A DNA stretch of 64,000 nt from Turbatrix aceti (GCA_963969345.1 OZ017770.1:381246-445245); one strand, 5' to 3'; numbered from the stretch's first letter, positions 34,821 to 48,400 are shown. Notes: a model not told the origin generated them from the sequence alone. Program-made: numbers and translations.

Positions 34821-37800
34821 AGCAGATAAAAAATATATCTGACTTGACAACATTTTGAAAAAAAACTGAAAAACTTTCGGACTGCAAAGAAATGAATAGA
34901 TTCGAATGGTAACAGAAAAAAAACAATAGACATAGAAAAAATTACAAGGAAAAAATATTTAAAAAATCGAAACAATAGACAGAACACTGGTTAAGGAAAT
35001 ATGGGTGCGTAAAAATGGTATAGAAAGTCACCAAATAGACGAATTACTGGGCTAGGGGTCTGTCTCCCTCAGTCTATGCCTTTTTCTTTCCCTCTCTCTC
35101 GTTCTGATGCTTAGCCGGGGTACAAACTATTAAACAAATTGCTAAAAAAGTTTTTTTGACGAAATGATTGAGTTCAAGCAGGCAATAAATTTTTTTATAT
35201 ATTTTTTTACCCTTTGCAAAAAATACAAATTGTTTGTTACCCCCATTTTTCTAACGATTAAACAAAAAACAACAAATTAAAGATACGAAAAACAAGTGCC
35301 AGATACAATATACAAAGTTTGGACAGCTCAGACGTGGATATATAGCAATGACGTTCCCGTACTATATTGTCAGAGTTGAAGGGTTGAAGTAAGGATTGTG
35401 AAAGCCGCCTACTGCTTTTTGTCGTTTGAACTTTGAAAAAATATCAATGGTGTTGTTTCTCTAGAGATGTGCAATTTGTCGCTTCAAATCCACAAAAAAT
35501 ATTGCAATTGATTGCTTAGTGTCATAGAATGACGAATGAAAGGTGGATACTTTACATGCAAAATCAGGTGTTTATGAGATTAAAAAAAGAAATGGACTTC
35601 TTAGCTTAAAACAAAAAAAAGAGAACCCAAATTTTTTATACACAAAAAATTCGATCTTTCAAAGTTTCAGACTGGCGTGACAAATTGGAGGCTAGTAACG
35701 GCTACAATTTATCAAATCCGGAAAGCTTGATGCGCAAACAATGCATTTTCTAGCTGTCTAAAGGATCGCAATCAGTCAAGCGCAATTGTTACACAATCAA
35801 CGGCAGCGAATAACAGTTGCTTTGCTTTCCCACTGCTTTTTGATTATGGTCGTAAGAACGCAAGGCAAATAAATTGGTATTCAGCTGCAACGCGAGTAAA
35901 AAAAAGGTGACAAGTAGTTCTGCCATCGTTCATGCCACAGATCGCAGCAGTAACCTCATTTGTTTTACACCTTTTTAATTAAAAAATATTTATAGTTAGT
36001 TCAACTTCAAAAAAATATTTCTGTCATTATTCAGAGCGACATAAAAAGTCAGAAGCACTAAATATACAAAGCATTATTTCTTCCTCAAAGCAACCATGGT
36101 CACTGGGAATAAAAAAATAAGTAGCCAAATTTATAAAAAAAATATGTTAAAAAAATGAACGCGATCTTTCATTCTTTGTATTGGCATACAAACTTACAAA
36201 TTAGCGCAAGTGTTGCAATCAAAACCCCCATCAGCTTAATAGTAATAAAATTAAAAAAAACGTTAACGTCATCGCTAAGAAATGAGCATTTTGGGAGATA
36301 ATGCGAACACAACACATCTCGAATTTGGGTCGGGGCTCACAATCTTAATTTCAAAGGAAACACAAAAATAGAGAGATAACTCATCGTTTTTAAATTTTAT
36401 TTTTTCAATAAAGCATTAAAAAATTCGATTAAGTGAAAATATGTAAGTCGAAAAGTTTGTATTTATTTATCTGCGCTGTACCCATCCTTCCTCCGTCGTG
36501 TGACCATCCAAGGCCAATCCAGGAAGGGTTGGAGTATTTCTTTTTTTGTGGAAAAATTTATGGTGCTAAACCAAAACTCTGATGCTCTTTAATGCCGTTG
36601 GCAATTTCAATTGGGTTGACTTTGAATATTCTACATCTTCAAACAAAGCACATGATGGACTTAGTAAAGGCAATAGCGTTTGGTCAGTGAAGTGTGAGGT
36701 ACAACTAGCAGACGTGCAACATTTTTTAGCTCAAAAATAGGAACATTTTTGTACACAATGAACACAATTTGAAATTACGTGCGCTACAATTTTTGTACCC
36801 TCAAAAACATATATTTTCGTAAAAAGAATCGTTTCAGGAAAAGTATGCAAAAATAGTGTCTACAATAACAGCATTGTTTATATATCATGTCCAGGGTCAA
36901 TGTCTGGCATTTAAAAAATGGCATTTTACTTTTCTTCCGCGAGACATCATGAATCTTCATCGGTTGTCAATCATCATGAAAAATAAGAAGCGTAGAATAG
37001 CATCTCAACCATTCAGCGGGTGCTCACACGTAACTTGCATTTTCCTTGGCAGATGCAACTGAAACTTTATTCATACCCCGCAACGAGTTGTCGTAATTGA
37101 CTCAAAATGAAATTTACACGTTTGGGGGCAAATTGTTTGACGACTACGTTAAGTTAGTTTCCTGAAAAAAAAGCACAGTATGATGCATATTATTACTCGG
37201 CAGGCTATTTTTTTATTTTCCATTTTAAAAACATTCCAAAAGTCGTCCTGAAAAAGATATAGCCATTAATGCTTATCAACCAGCCATCTTCTTTTTTGCA
37301 TTCATCCTCTATTGATTCACGGTCCTTTATTTGGATGTGCAATGACTTGCACTTTGTGTCTGCAATAACAGTGATTTTTTTGCAAAAATATTGTAATTTG
37401 CAAGAAATTAATCGCATGCGCAACACAGATTTAATCAGACTAGAGAGATATGATGAGTAAAACGTAGACCGTCTTAGACGAATGTCGAACGCAATCGTTA
37501 TGCGACAACGTTTTCTAACTATGACTGAAGTTGATGCGTATTTTTTTATGTGTGTATATGAAATTGTCGAAAGCAAGCGGTATCGAGCCTGCCTTCGAGC
37601 TACATATGACGACCGGTTCTGTTTCACATTTATACTTTTATTACGCCTCTGTTTCAGAAAACTCACGAGCACTCTTCATTGGCGAAAAACAATGACGGTG
37701 TTGAGTAATTTTCACAATAACTGCTGCTACCGTGCAAATAACGGTATAAATCAACAAAGCTTTTTTGTAAATTCTTTTTTTTTAATTAAGATTTAACAAC

Positions 37801-37878
37801 TATTACAAAAACTGACAAACAAGACAATAATGAATGAAGTTAAATTCTGGAAGATCCACTTCTTTGGCTGGCAGAGGT

Positions 37879-37971
37879 ATACCGTCACTTTTTTTTTTTT
37901 TTTTTTTTTTTATTTCACCATTACTCAGTGGTTAGTTATCATTAGACCAGATGTTAGGAGATACCGTCACT
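37879..37971 (-). mobile_element. Small retroposed insertion with 11-bp target-site duplication
   Basis: The sequence ATACCGTCACT occurs at 37879-37889 and again at 37961-37971. Between the copies lie a run of Ts (23 counting the last T of the first copy) and about 49 bp of unique sequence. Read on the minus strand this is a short RNA-like body followed by a poly(A) tail and flanked by direct repeats, the hallmark of LINE-driven retroposition. The plus strand of the body has TTACTCAGTGGTTAG, which resembles a tRNA D-arm/A box, but in the orientation opposite to the tail. The source RNA is not identified. Confidence 0.65.
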
Positions 37972-38176
37972 ATTGATACTTTATTAACGCATAGTTGGAT
38001 ATAATTGATGATTTTGAATTTTGTTGAATTGTGTTTCATGACCGTTCTGATTCACTGATTTAAACAAATCTGTTTATCCAGATTACGCCAGGTTGGGCTG
38101 TTAACATCATGCATGCAAGGGGACCGAAAATTCTTGGACCAGACTTTCGTGGCTCCTAGCCGTTTGACCCCGGCCC

Positions 38177-38196
38177 CTACGGCCTTGGCCCCGTAG
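38177..38196. repeat. GC-rich inverted repeat
   Basis: CTACGG (38177-38182) and CCGTAG (38191-38196) are exact reverse complements around a GGCC-rich loop, inside a short GC-rich island in AT-rich DNA. No function can be assigned. Confidence 0.4.
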
Positions 38197-38716
38197 CACC
38201 CTTATGGTTAGAGTATAAAACCATAAATTTTAACCTGATTTGACGTAGTTGTTTTTGAAAAGCAACAAAATTAATGCCGAATATAGTTGGAAAAAGTTGT
38301 AAAACAATTTTATAAAAGAGTTAGTTATTGATAAAATGAATAAAAAACAAAAAACAAGGATTTTCTATGGCAAAATCCATTGAAAAAATAATTTGTCAAC
38401 ATAAATTTTGTCAACAAATGATGGTTTTAATCACGGGCACACACAACTTTGCTAAATCTTTGGTTCCGTAAATACTGTTTGACATCTGAGCATCAGTATG
38501 GTAAGGACTACTTTTTGCACCTACGAAGTAAAGCTCATTGCCTGAGAATTGGATGCCTCATAACCCCCTAATGACGAATACATGATATTCATACAAAGAT
38601 AACGCGTCAAAAGAAACACAAACAAGTGTAGGAGTAATAACAAATCGATCGCACCCTTCCAAGACCAAGTTTACGCGCACCCTTTGCAGAACTTGTTTTT
38701 TCTCCGTCTCTCAACA

Positions 38717-40327
38717 ATGAGTTTGCCATTTGTCACTCAGCTGATGTCGTCGAAAGCCGAAAATAATGTTTCTCAGTATCATATTTCCGAATGCGAGGAT
38801 ACGGAGGGATACATGACGCCTTGGGCTACGATTCTCGCCATGACAGCTCTCTATGTGGTTCTGTTTTACGGATTTTGGCGCTGTTTGTTGCGGAGTATGA
38901 TTTCTCAGTTTTATGACTGCTTTCAGATGGCAAAAAGACATGCTTGCCTTCACCGGATGCTATTTTTCCGTATAAAAAGCGGTTAAATTATTTGCGATCA
39001 GGTAGTTTTTAAAAAGTATTGGAATAAAAAAATTACTTTTTTTTTAGTATTAAATGATTTTTTAATTGACGATATGTTCATCGAGTTAACGGATATCAAA
39101 CTTGGACAAGGAGCTGTTGGATTTATTTTTAAAGGTTACGTTTTTCCGAAAACCCATACCAGATTTAAGCAACGTAAATTTGCCGCTGTAAAAGTATGTA
39201 TTTTATTATCAATTAATTACAGACCAAACAAATTAATATAGCAACAATGCTTGTCCAGAATTACGCTTTTGTAGCTGTCATTGATTTATATTGGCAATTA
39301 AAATTCTTTTTGCTTGTAGATGAGTTTTCCGATGCCGCAAAAGTGTATAGGACTGCTCGAAGAAGCAGCACGTCTTGCGAAACTGAATCACCCGAACATT
39401 GTTAAGCTACTGGCAGTCAGCAAGTTATCATTTAGCGCCTTTAGGCCGGTGTTTGCCATGGAATGGCTTGAAGGAGGATCGTTGTCAGAATTTTTCAGAG
39501 AAGAAATTCGTGTTAGTTTTAATTCTTTATTGTTACTACTATATATATTTGCTATCAATTCCAGCGAAAAGATGAAGTTGAGAGAAAAAAAGTTTACGTA
39601 AGACAAATAATTAACATCTTAAAACAAGTCGCTGAAGCACTTAAATATCTCCATGAAAACAGAAATCAAGATGGCTCAGAATTCACTCACGGTGATGTGG
39701 CAGCTCGAAACATACTTCTGACAAGTCGTGATTTAAACTCGTAAGACGGTCTGGCCTGTTTGTTGCACAGTTTTTCAAATAATTTTTTCTTCAGGTGTGC
39801 AGCAAAGCTTGGTGACTTTGGCTTACCAATCGACTTTGGTCCTCGACTTCCAATTCCTTGGCTGCCGCCTGAAATTGTATGCTCACTGGATCGAAACACC
39901 AAACACCGTCCTGAGAGTGATGTTTGGATGTTTGGAGTTTTAATGTGGGAGTGTGCCACACTAGGAGCTGAACCGCATTTTCAAAAAAGTTATGAAGAAA
40001 TTACACAGGATTTTTTGTTACCTGATAGAGGACTTTCTTGTCCCGTTGGCTGCCCTCAGGAATAGTAAGTCCAGTCGAATACTCGTCAAAAAAAATTATA
40101 TTTTTTACAGCTGGTTTTTGATTACCGACTGTGTTGCAGAACAACATCGACGTCCTCGCTTCTCCGGCCCCGAAGACGATCCCGTGTCTGTTCTGTTCTG
40201 TCTTTCACAACTAAGCTACCTTTATTCTCGTTCTCATCAACAGTTTTTCGTGGTACAAAATGTATCAAACTGTACATGCGCCCAACACCGTTGTAATGCC
40301 CCTCTGCCTGTGTTTTCACAACGCTAG
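38717..40327 (+). CDS. Transmembrane tyrosine kinase-like protein with minimal ectodomain
   Basis: Six exons (38717-38981, 39048-39193, 39320-39511, 39565-39740, 39795-40064 and 40111-40327) close to 421 aa. Residues ~1-32 precede one TM segment (about 33-53, WATILAMTALYVVLFYGF). The kinase domain follows: glycine loop LGQGAVGFIFKG, lysine FAAVK, alpha-C glutamate in LLEEAARLAKLNHPNIVKLL, catalytic loop HGDVAARNILL, DFG, WLPPEI in place of the APE motif, SDVWMFGVLMWE and RRPRF. The AAR in the catalytic loop and WLPPE indicate tyrosine kinase ancestry. The HRD arginine is Gly. There is no signal peptide and no extracellular domain of note, as in nematode kin-15/kin-16-type small receptor kinases. 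The tail of about 50 aa contains several Cys. Confidence 0.8.
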
Positions 40328-43054
40328 TTTTTTTATGGCAAAAGAATGATGAAGAGCATTTATCTTCATTGCTCCCCGGCGTCCAATTTGCCGACTTTTC
40401 ATTTCGCGCTAATATTCTTCAAGCCATCTGTGTCCAAGGTCAGTTAGCTGGTACTCAATCGCTGTCACCAATCGTGTTGGCCTACTTACTCATTTGCATA
40501 CTATTCCTTTGAACGGCTGTCAACTGTTGCCGTGAATATTTTCATGTTATTTCTCGGTTACTTTTCGTATTTTGTTTCGATGGATGTTTATAACTTGCCG
40601 ATACTTCCGTTCTAATAAAAGAATTGACGACCTAACTGCACCTTCAATTACAACCCTATCGCAGTTCTACGTGACAGAGGGTTTTTGATTAGTAACCAAA
40701 ATTGCATTCGTAAATTGTAAATTTGCTGTTTGCCAATCCTAGCATTGTGCAAATGGTCATAGTAGATTTCTTACGACTCCACAAGAAAGAATGAACAGAT
40801 TCTTGATAAAAAAAACCAAATCAGATTAACAATAGAACGGGTCGTTGCAGTGCTATCAGTCATCAACTTGGTTATTACTGTGTGAATGGTTTTGATTACT
40901 ATACATACTTCATCTTTACTGAGTCATCACTGCATTCCCCCAATTCCATCTCAAACCACATATGGTTGTGAGAAATTTTGATTCCTTAAATGACGCATCT
41001 ACGAGGTTTTATAAAATATGTTTACCCCCCGGTCAAAAGTTTGGCTGTAATATGTGACTGAGTGACAGTTGGTAAAAAATTGAGAAAGTATTACGGGCAA
41101 AATGTTAAATTCCCTCATGGCAAATTTTTGTTAGTGAATATATTTGTCGTATGAAAGCAAGAAGCCTTATGAAGACAAAACTGCGGCATGCAACAATGAT
41201 TTATCGAAAGCCGCAGCCAACAAAGCAAAATTCATTGAGAGATGTATTCGAAATGTTGCACACCCTTTTTGGCGTAATTTTAATTTTACTAGTGGATTTT
41301 TGATGTATCACACGATAAGAACAAGACAACAAACAGTTTGCGGTTGAAATGTAATGGAAAAAGACGTGACAACTCAGAACCCTTATTTTTATGCTCCTCT
41401 GTATACGGTAAGGTGAATACAATGATAAACTCCGACACGCATAGGCAGGTTTGATAGTCAAATAATGGTATGTGTATCGATGAAGAAGAGAGGAGTCGCG
41501 GATTGATGTTCCAGAATTCTTCCTTACTGGCATTATGAAAATATCTCTGCGCAAGCAGACAGCTGGCTGCCGCCGTCTATTCACTGATTTGCATACACAA
41601 CCTGCCAGTCGAGAAGCAGTCAAAAAGCAACATCTTTTGACAACTTAATTATGACCTCGTTCTTGCCCTTTTTTTCAAATGGATCATGTACAAGCAGGGT
41701 AAGCCGCCTTTATGTTACCCTTTCCCGCTGCAGACGACAGCTGATCGCCAGGTTATGACTTTACCGCAATCAAAGTTAATCATGCGACTGATCTACGCGC
41801 GACGGCAAATTCTTCCTGTTTCCGGCGGCGCGCCTTGTTATGTCCGTTGTGTTAAAAGAACAATATTAGGTGCTGAAGTATTTTTATTAGTACAAGGCCG
41901 AAAAGTTTGTGTTGCCAGTCGTAAATCAGTTACAGTTGTATCGGCAAACAGGCGTTACGGCATACGCGCGCGCGATCAAGAGGCCAAGACAATGAGGTCA
42001 GCGCTATCGTTGTCGTAAGCTTCTTTTTAATTTGTACCGAATAACAAAGCGGTAAACGTAAGATTATCTTTGACATTTGCCGGCACCCTATACTCGGAAT
42101 ATGGAAACCACAGAAGAACTTTTTTACCTTGTTCAATGACATAACGAGTTTCTTGTAAAGCCCGAAGCCGTCTATCCTATCTTTTCTTTAACCTCCGTTC
42201 TAACTTTTAATTACTGCTCAGCTCTACAGTAATTCGCTGTGTTTTACAGCTATTGCTACGCCTTTTTTTGACTTTTACGATAAACGTAGTGGTTTCATTT
42301 TTTCAATGTCGTGATAGATAAATGCTGTTGATTCGTGAGCACGTTTTTGTTCAATTTTTGTCTGATGACTAGCGGCGGTATCACAAAATCGTAAATCTGT
42401 TTTTGATCAATTTTTTGTTTGTATTTCTGAAGTGAATAACAAACATTGTAATAAGATAGGTTTTCAAAATTTGGCGATTTAATGTTTTTGTTTCTGTATA
42501 ATCTGAAAACAACATTAATGAGTTGTTTTTTTTGTTTTTTAATTTGCCAAATTTTCGCAACGACATAAGCATTCCCTTTTTATTGTCTTGCTCCATTTTA
42601 AAAGAAAAATGAGTTAGGCCAAGACGTTCGAACAAGCACTTGTTACATTTATCGGAATCCTGCGGCAAAAATAAAAGCCAATTATGTGCGCGTCTTGCCA
42701 TTGAGATATTACCACAAAATTGGTTAGACAAGATAGTCATCAATTATTGTCATAGTGCTAAACGAATGAAAAATGATTCTTACACGCATATACTTTTTAG
42801 AGCCTTTTGCTACAATAAGCTTTCCAAAAGTGGGCGGTGCAGAAAGCCTCGTAAACGAAACATTTGATTCGCTGGCGTTGGTCTTCAAGTTACCGAAAAG
42901 GCGGAGCACAACGCTCAACCCGACAGTCTTGTTACGACCTTTAGGCGGCACAGAGGCGACAACTAGTTCAGTAATCTTAACTTATTTGTGGTATTATCTA
43001 CTGTAAGCAACTGTCACTTATTTTTCTATTGCCGGATTATCCGTGGCTACCAGA
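40328..43054. other. Intergenic region upstream of the even-skipped gene
   Basis: About 2.7 kb with no supported exon. Open frames here (for example 41144-41347 and 41686-42018 on plus, 41201-41623 on minus) start at non-ATG codons or lack any motif. There is a short CG-alternating stretch near 41967. This probably holds the enhancer and promoter DNA of the homeobox gene. Confidence 0.45.
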
Positions 43055-44671
43055 ATGATGCAGTCGTTTGCCATAGACTCTATCTTACGTTGTGCAGATG
43101 CCAATGCCTTGTTCAACAACCTGAAAAAGGTTATTAAGGAAGAAAATGTTAAGGATGTCGAAGACCCAAATGAGTCACAATGCTCATCGTCTAACGAATC
43201 CAACAACTTTGCGGATTGTGGATTTCCCGGATCTAGTTTGAATCCCCGAGTTCTCAATGCATTGTCGTCAAATGAATTTGTCAACCTTAAGCTTCCCCCG
43301 TATCCCACCGACATGAAGTCACCAGGTGATCAACATGGCTCTGTTAGAGGTAAAATGCCAATATCTCCGCATCACAGCCACAATCAACAAGCATCTTCGC
43401 CTATCGGTGAGTCACGATATCGTAAATTTTTTTCTTTTTTTTTCTTGAGGGAATAAATGAGTAATTCATTTTGCGCACCAGAAAAATCATCTTGTATGTC
43501 ATCATTTTTTGGTTTCATTTACCCACATTTACAACATCTTTCTTTAGTTTAAGATTGACTTAATTTTTTACGATTTTTTTACACGCCTCATGTCATGATT
43601 TTGTAATGTTCCAGCTAAAAACAACATACTCCTCATTTAGCATTCACACTCCCTCCCTAGTTAATCTTGAATTACTTAATTGAAATGAAACGATACACCC
43701 CTTAAATGGCAGGTGAACAATTGTCTGCCGAAATAGCATGTCATGGTTGAAATGTTTTTATAACTTGACCAATTAAAATCGTAAAACAACCATGAAGTGT
43801 GTGTCGAACAAAATGCGTTCCTTAAATTAAAGAGATTTACTTGCTTATGCGTATGTTTGTGAAACAAAACGGGAAATGTTTTTTACTACTGTAATTAAGC
43901 AATTATATAACAAACTACGGTTTACAGACAATCAGTCCCGCCGCTATCGTACGGCTTTTTCCCGCGAACAACTCAACGTTCTTGAAAGTGAATTTGCCCG
44001 CGAAAACTACGTTTCAAAGATCCGTCGAAGCGAGCTTGCAGCCGAACTCAATCTGCCAGAAGGCACAATCAAGGTTTGTGACATATTTTTTTATTTGCGA
44101 CTTTTGGTGTGGTCCCAAATACAGTATCTTTAATCCCATAGTGGTCACTTGTCAGTTGCCCCCTAAGCAATGCATGATTTCTTCTGGGGTTCGTCAAGTG
44201 GTGTCACACAAGTCATCATAGGAGAGTTACCGATCCCATGGGATTTGGTGCAGCGGCATTTATTCAATTTGTTTATAGTGCTTCAACTAAAGTAAAAAAT
44301 TGTTATAGTACTGTAATTATTCGCCATCATTTTTTTCATTCAAAAAAATTTAGGTATGGTTTCAAAATCGCCGAATGAAAGACAAACGTCAACGACCGAC
44401 TTTTTTGCCAATGTCTCTAGAACAAATGACAGCTTACATGGTCAACTATGAAGCATGGCGACATTCACCATTTCGTCTTTATGCTCAAAAGTATTTGAAT
44501 TTACATTAATAAAATTCGGTAATAAAAAAAATTATTTTTAGCGGTGTTTGCTCACCTTTGATGAATCCATCAGCCATGGCGCCTCCTCCAAGCCTCTTCC
44601 CCATACCACAAATGTTCTACGCTGGTCTTCAGCCTCCATCGCAGCCCAAAACTCCGGATTCTACAAAATAG
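43055..44671 (+). CDS. vab-7: Even-skipped/Evx family homeodomain transcription factor (vab-7-like)
   Basis: Four exons (43055-43406, 43928-44073, 44354-44490 and 44542-44671) close to 254 aa. The homeodomain spans about residues 122-181, beginning [12 protein letters not shown], with [20 protein letters not shown] and [33 protein letters not shown] and MKDKRQR are specific to the Eve/Evx class and match C. elegans VAB-7. An intron splits the homeodomain between Lys46 and Val47. The N-terminal part is Ser/Asn rich; the C-terminus is Pro rich ([13 protein letters not shown]). Eve-class factors act as repressors in posterior patterning and in motor neuron fate. The start is the first of two adjacent ATGs at 43055. 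Confidence 0.92.
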
Positions 44672-45466
44672 CTTTTCACCCCTTTAACATTTAAAGCCTG
44701 CAATATCGGGAACACCTGAACTCATCTTCCATTTTTTATTACTTTCGCCAAAAAAACTTCTTTTTATATGTAGATCCACCGGAGTTGTGTCACAAACTTG
44801 TTGCTATGTAATATTTTTTTGAAGCTTGTGCGATAAATATAAATCAGCTTATCATGAGATTCGTGAACGCAGTAATTCGCATTAGCGTAAAATCAAGCTG
44901 ATATTCGCACGTTCTCACACCCCTGTAATCTGTCAACGTAGATGTCTCAACGGAGATGTCATTTGCGGATTTCTTTTTTTTTATGACGCTATGGCCGTGA
45001 AAAGAAACACGTTTAGTATTTTGTATCGGACGACATCATTTTTTACTCAATCAAACGCAACATTCTTATAATTAAGCATCTTGACACCAATTTTTGCATT
45101 TTTGTACGATTTGCTGGTCGCAAGAACTTTCTTCTGCAACGATGCAAACAAAATTTTTAATTGACAAAATATATGAGCGCATCCACCCCTTTTTTCCGTT
45201 TACCTTATTTTGTATACTTTAACTTCAGCGACTATTTTCACTTTATAAAACAACCGTAGAATTAAAAAAAACTAATTTTAAAACACATTCCTTCAATACT
45301 GAATATTTTTCGGTGGTAGTATTGCATTATTGTACCTTCCCAAAACTAGATTGATAAAGTTTCCGAGTTTTGGTAGGCGGGCGTCCGCTTTCTGCCCATA
45401 GTCTTTCCGCAGGGACCGTGTATGTGTGTATGAAAGCAAGTGGATTCCTTATGGTCAAAATTGACA
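44672..45466. other. Intergenic region between homeobox and Kazal genes
   Basis: About 0.8 kb of AT-rich DNA holding the 3' flank of the homeobox gene and the promoter of the Kazal gene. No exon or RNA gene seen. Confidence 0.45.
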
Positions 45467-48400
45467 ATGCTGATTAATTATCAGTTTTGTAAATTAACTA
45501 ATTGTTGGTTTTTTGCTCTCTCGATACTCCTGACACATATTTTATCACACCTCGTCGGTAAGTGTTTAAAGGTTGGGGTGGTAATTGTTGGCCAAAAATG
45601 GTGCCTGTGGTTAACTGTTTTTGACATTGATTGTCAGTCAGGCAAGGCTGCCTAATGACCGCTGACAATCGATGATTCATGTTGCCAATTAGTTTTAAAA
45701 AAAACTTAATTATACTTTTTTACTTCCTGTTTTATAATTATAGCTGCATCAGATAACTTTTGTGAATGCACGAGAAGCTTTAAACCGGTGTGCGGAAGCG
45801 ATGGCAAAACCTATGAGAATTCCTGTCGTCTTCTGTGCGAACAAAATTTCAAATCAGGTAAATTATTTTGTTTATGCAATTCTCGAGGTCATTTGGATGT
45901 CTGCATTTTTTCCTTCTTTTAGGTCTCAAACTTGCCTATGACGGTGTATGTTGTCCAAGTTCCGACTTTTGTATGCCCCTTGTCGATCGTGTTTGTGATA
46001 ACCTAGGTAAGTTTGTTTTTATGTGGCCATGGTTGTTTTTCGGAAAAAAAGTTTAAAAAATTTTTTAAGGCGAAACACACGCAAATGAATGTGCCTTCAG
46101 TTACAAGCAGTGCATTGCAAAGAAGGTGTACAACGTATCGTTGCGAATCGAAAAGAAGGGTCCCTGTGAACCCCGTCACAGCGGTAGTACAAAGGAAATG
46201 GGATGCAATTTCAACTGCGATGAATCACTTAATCCTGTCTGTGATAGTCATGGTCATACCCACAAAAATATATGTAAATTTAACCTAACGAGATGTCATC
46301 GACAAAATCGTGAACTGGATCTTCCCCAAATCCTGCATAAAGGCGAGTGTGAATTAATCACGCAAAATCAAATCAGACAAGAAGGTTTCTTTTCTTTTTC
46401 TGGTACTTGTTGACTACTCTTAGCGAGTTACAGCGTTGCGTCATAAACAACAACAAAGGGCGCATACAAAGAATAATGCTCGTCAGTACGCCGCTAGTAT
46501 CATACCGCCACACATTGTTAACCCCTATGACTTTTCGGAAAGCGTTAAAGAAGACATGGCCATCACAGGAGAAAGAGAAATCGCATCGATGGCAGAAGAT
46601 CTCGAGAACAATAATGCGTCCCTTTCGTTTACTGATTTGCCCAGGACGATGCCTGGCATACAGCCCTCGGATATACATGACTACAATGGGGTAAGTGTTA
46701 GTTAATGTGTAAGAATGCGTCCCAATGGGCTAAACATATAATGGACAAATATGACTAGCACGTGATTTATCAAAATTACCTACCGCTTTCAGAAATGTGT
46801 TTTATGTGAAGATGAAATAGAACAAGTGGCAATTTGCGACAATCTTAACCAGACTCATCGAAGCCTATGTGAATTTGCTCGTTGGAATTGTCTACGACGT
46901 CTTCAAAATACTGAAGAAAGAATTCTTGTTCACATTGGTACATGTAATAATCGTTCGCCCATCTTCGAACTCCAGGTTTGACAAAAAAGTTCCATTTGCC
47001 AGAATCTCAAGTAACTTCTGTTTTTTTTTCTTGTAGGACGAAGTATGTCCTTCTAAGTGTTCTAAAAATTACAAGCCCGTTTGCGATACTTCGGCCATGA
47101 CATTTCCCAATCTGTGCACGTTTCAAATGTATAACTGTCGTCAACGACAATCGGCAAGGATACATTTTTTCGCGCAAACCAATTTGTGAATTGTAACTGG
47201 GCTATTTTTGCTATTTTTAGGGTAATAAAAACGTTGCGTGGCTAATTCTACTAAAAGCGTGCGAACCAGAGCACATCAATAATGAATCAAACGTAACTCT
47301 AAACCGCATTATTGATTGTCCCACTCCACAGTGTCCTGAAACCTTGAACCCTGTATGTGACAGCGTAGGCAACGTGCATATGTAAGACAATGTTTCCTGC
47401 GGTGCTAAAATGTACAAGATACTTACAACCGGAAGTATGTTTTTTTTCAGCAACGACTGCGCATTTGCACATGCACGTTGTTTGGCCGCAAAGCAAAAAG
47501 TTGTTTTACGCATAGCGCCAGACGAGTCATGCCTCGTCGTCAATCACTGTGTTGGCGGAATTACCGACAATTGTACTAATGAGTACGATCCTATCTGCGG
47601 AACGGATTTTACGACGCATCGAAACCTTTGCCAATTCAAAAACGCTCAGTGCATAGATGGTGAACTGGAGGTGTTATTCAAAGGTGAATGCAAAAAGTGT
47701 CTTAAAGCACCGTGTCCTCTTCTGGACGCAGTGGATTTAACGACGGCAGATTACTTTTTTGTATGCGATCAAAACGGAGAAACAAAAAGCAAGTGTGAAT
47801 TTGACATGCTCAAGTGTATCTATAATATTAAGTTTGGCTACAACATGGTGGAAGCTTACGTGAGTACCGCAGAATTTTTTTTTATTTAAAAAACATTTAG
47901 AGCGGAAGGTGTTGTCCCCAGGAAGAGCACTGTATGAACGACGATTTCGAACAATTTTGTGACACGCAAAGCCGGTTTTACCAAAATCGATGTTTTTTTG
48001 AGGTGGCCAAGTGTCGCGCTCAAAAGGTTAATGGTCAAATGCTCGTTTCAACGTCATGCCACTATCCTGAGAGTACCAATGACCACAAAGAGTGTCAAAA
48101 ATCGGCTTGTACAACACAGTACAACCCAGTCTGTGGTACCGATGGTAAAACGTATACAAACCTGTGTTACTTCCAACTTGAAACATGTATGCACCCAGGA
48201 CTCCGAGTCGATGTCGATTATCCAGGTAGTTGTTGCAATGAAAAATGCACTCTATCCGAGTTTAACCCAGTTTGTGATTCCAATGGTGTTACTCACTTGG
48301 TGAGTTGTTTTAAACAATTCGGGCGTAATCACCATGAAACATTCAGAATTTATGTGAGTTTGGTAAACGCAGATGTAATGACGAACGCGAGCATGGCAGT

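Larger units (their letters stand above)
34159..38716. other. Gene-poor AT-rich region
   Basis: About 4.6 kb with many homopolymer A/T runs and no supported gene. Structures seen are a 12-bp tandem repeat near 34789-34820, a pyrimidine-rich patch near 35060-35105, an insertion with target-site duplication at 37879-37971, and a GC-rich stem-loop at 38177-38196. A 155-codon minus-strand frame at 37205-37672 begins at GTG and resembles no family; I do not call it. The region could hold regulatory sequence for the flanking GPCR and kinase genes. Confidence 0.5.

Noticed and set aside
37205..37672. 155-codon minus-strand open frame in the gene-poor region
   Set aside because: It starts at GTG, is highly basic and AT-driven, and shows no domain, signal peptide or splice support. 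A short exon near its 3' end (after TTATTGCAG) is possible but cannot be tied to a gene.
41686..42018. 110-codon plus-strand frame upstream of the homeobox gene
   Set aside because: Cys/Arg-rich without a known pattern; no splice or homology support, and it lies in probable regulatory DNA.
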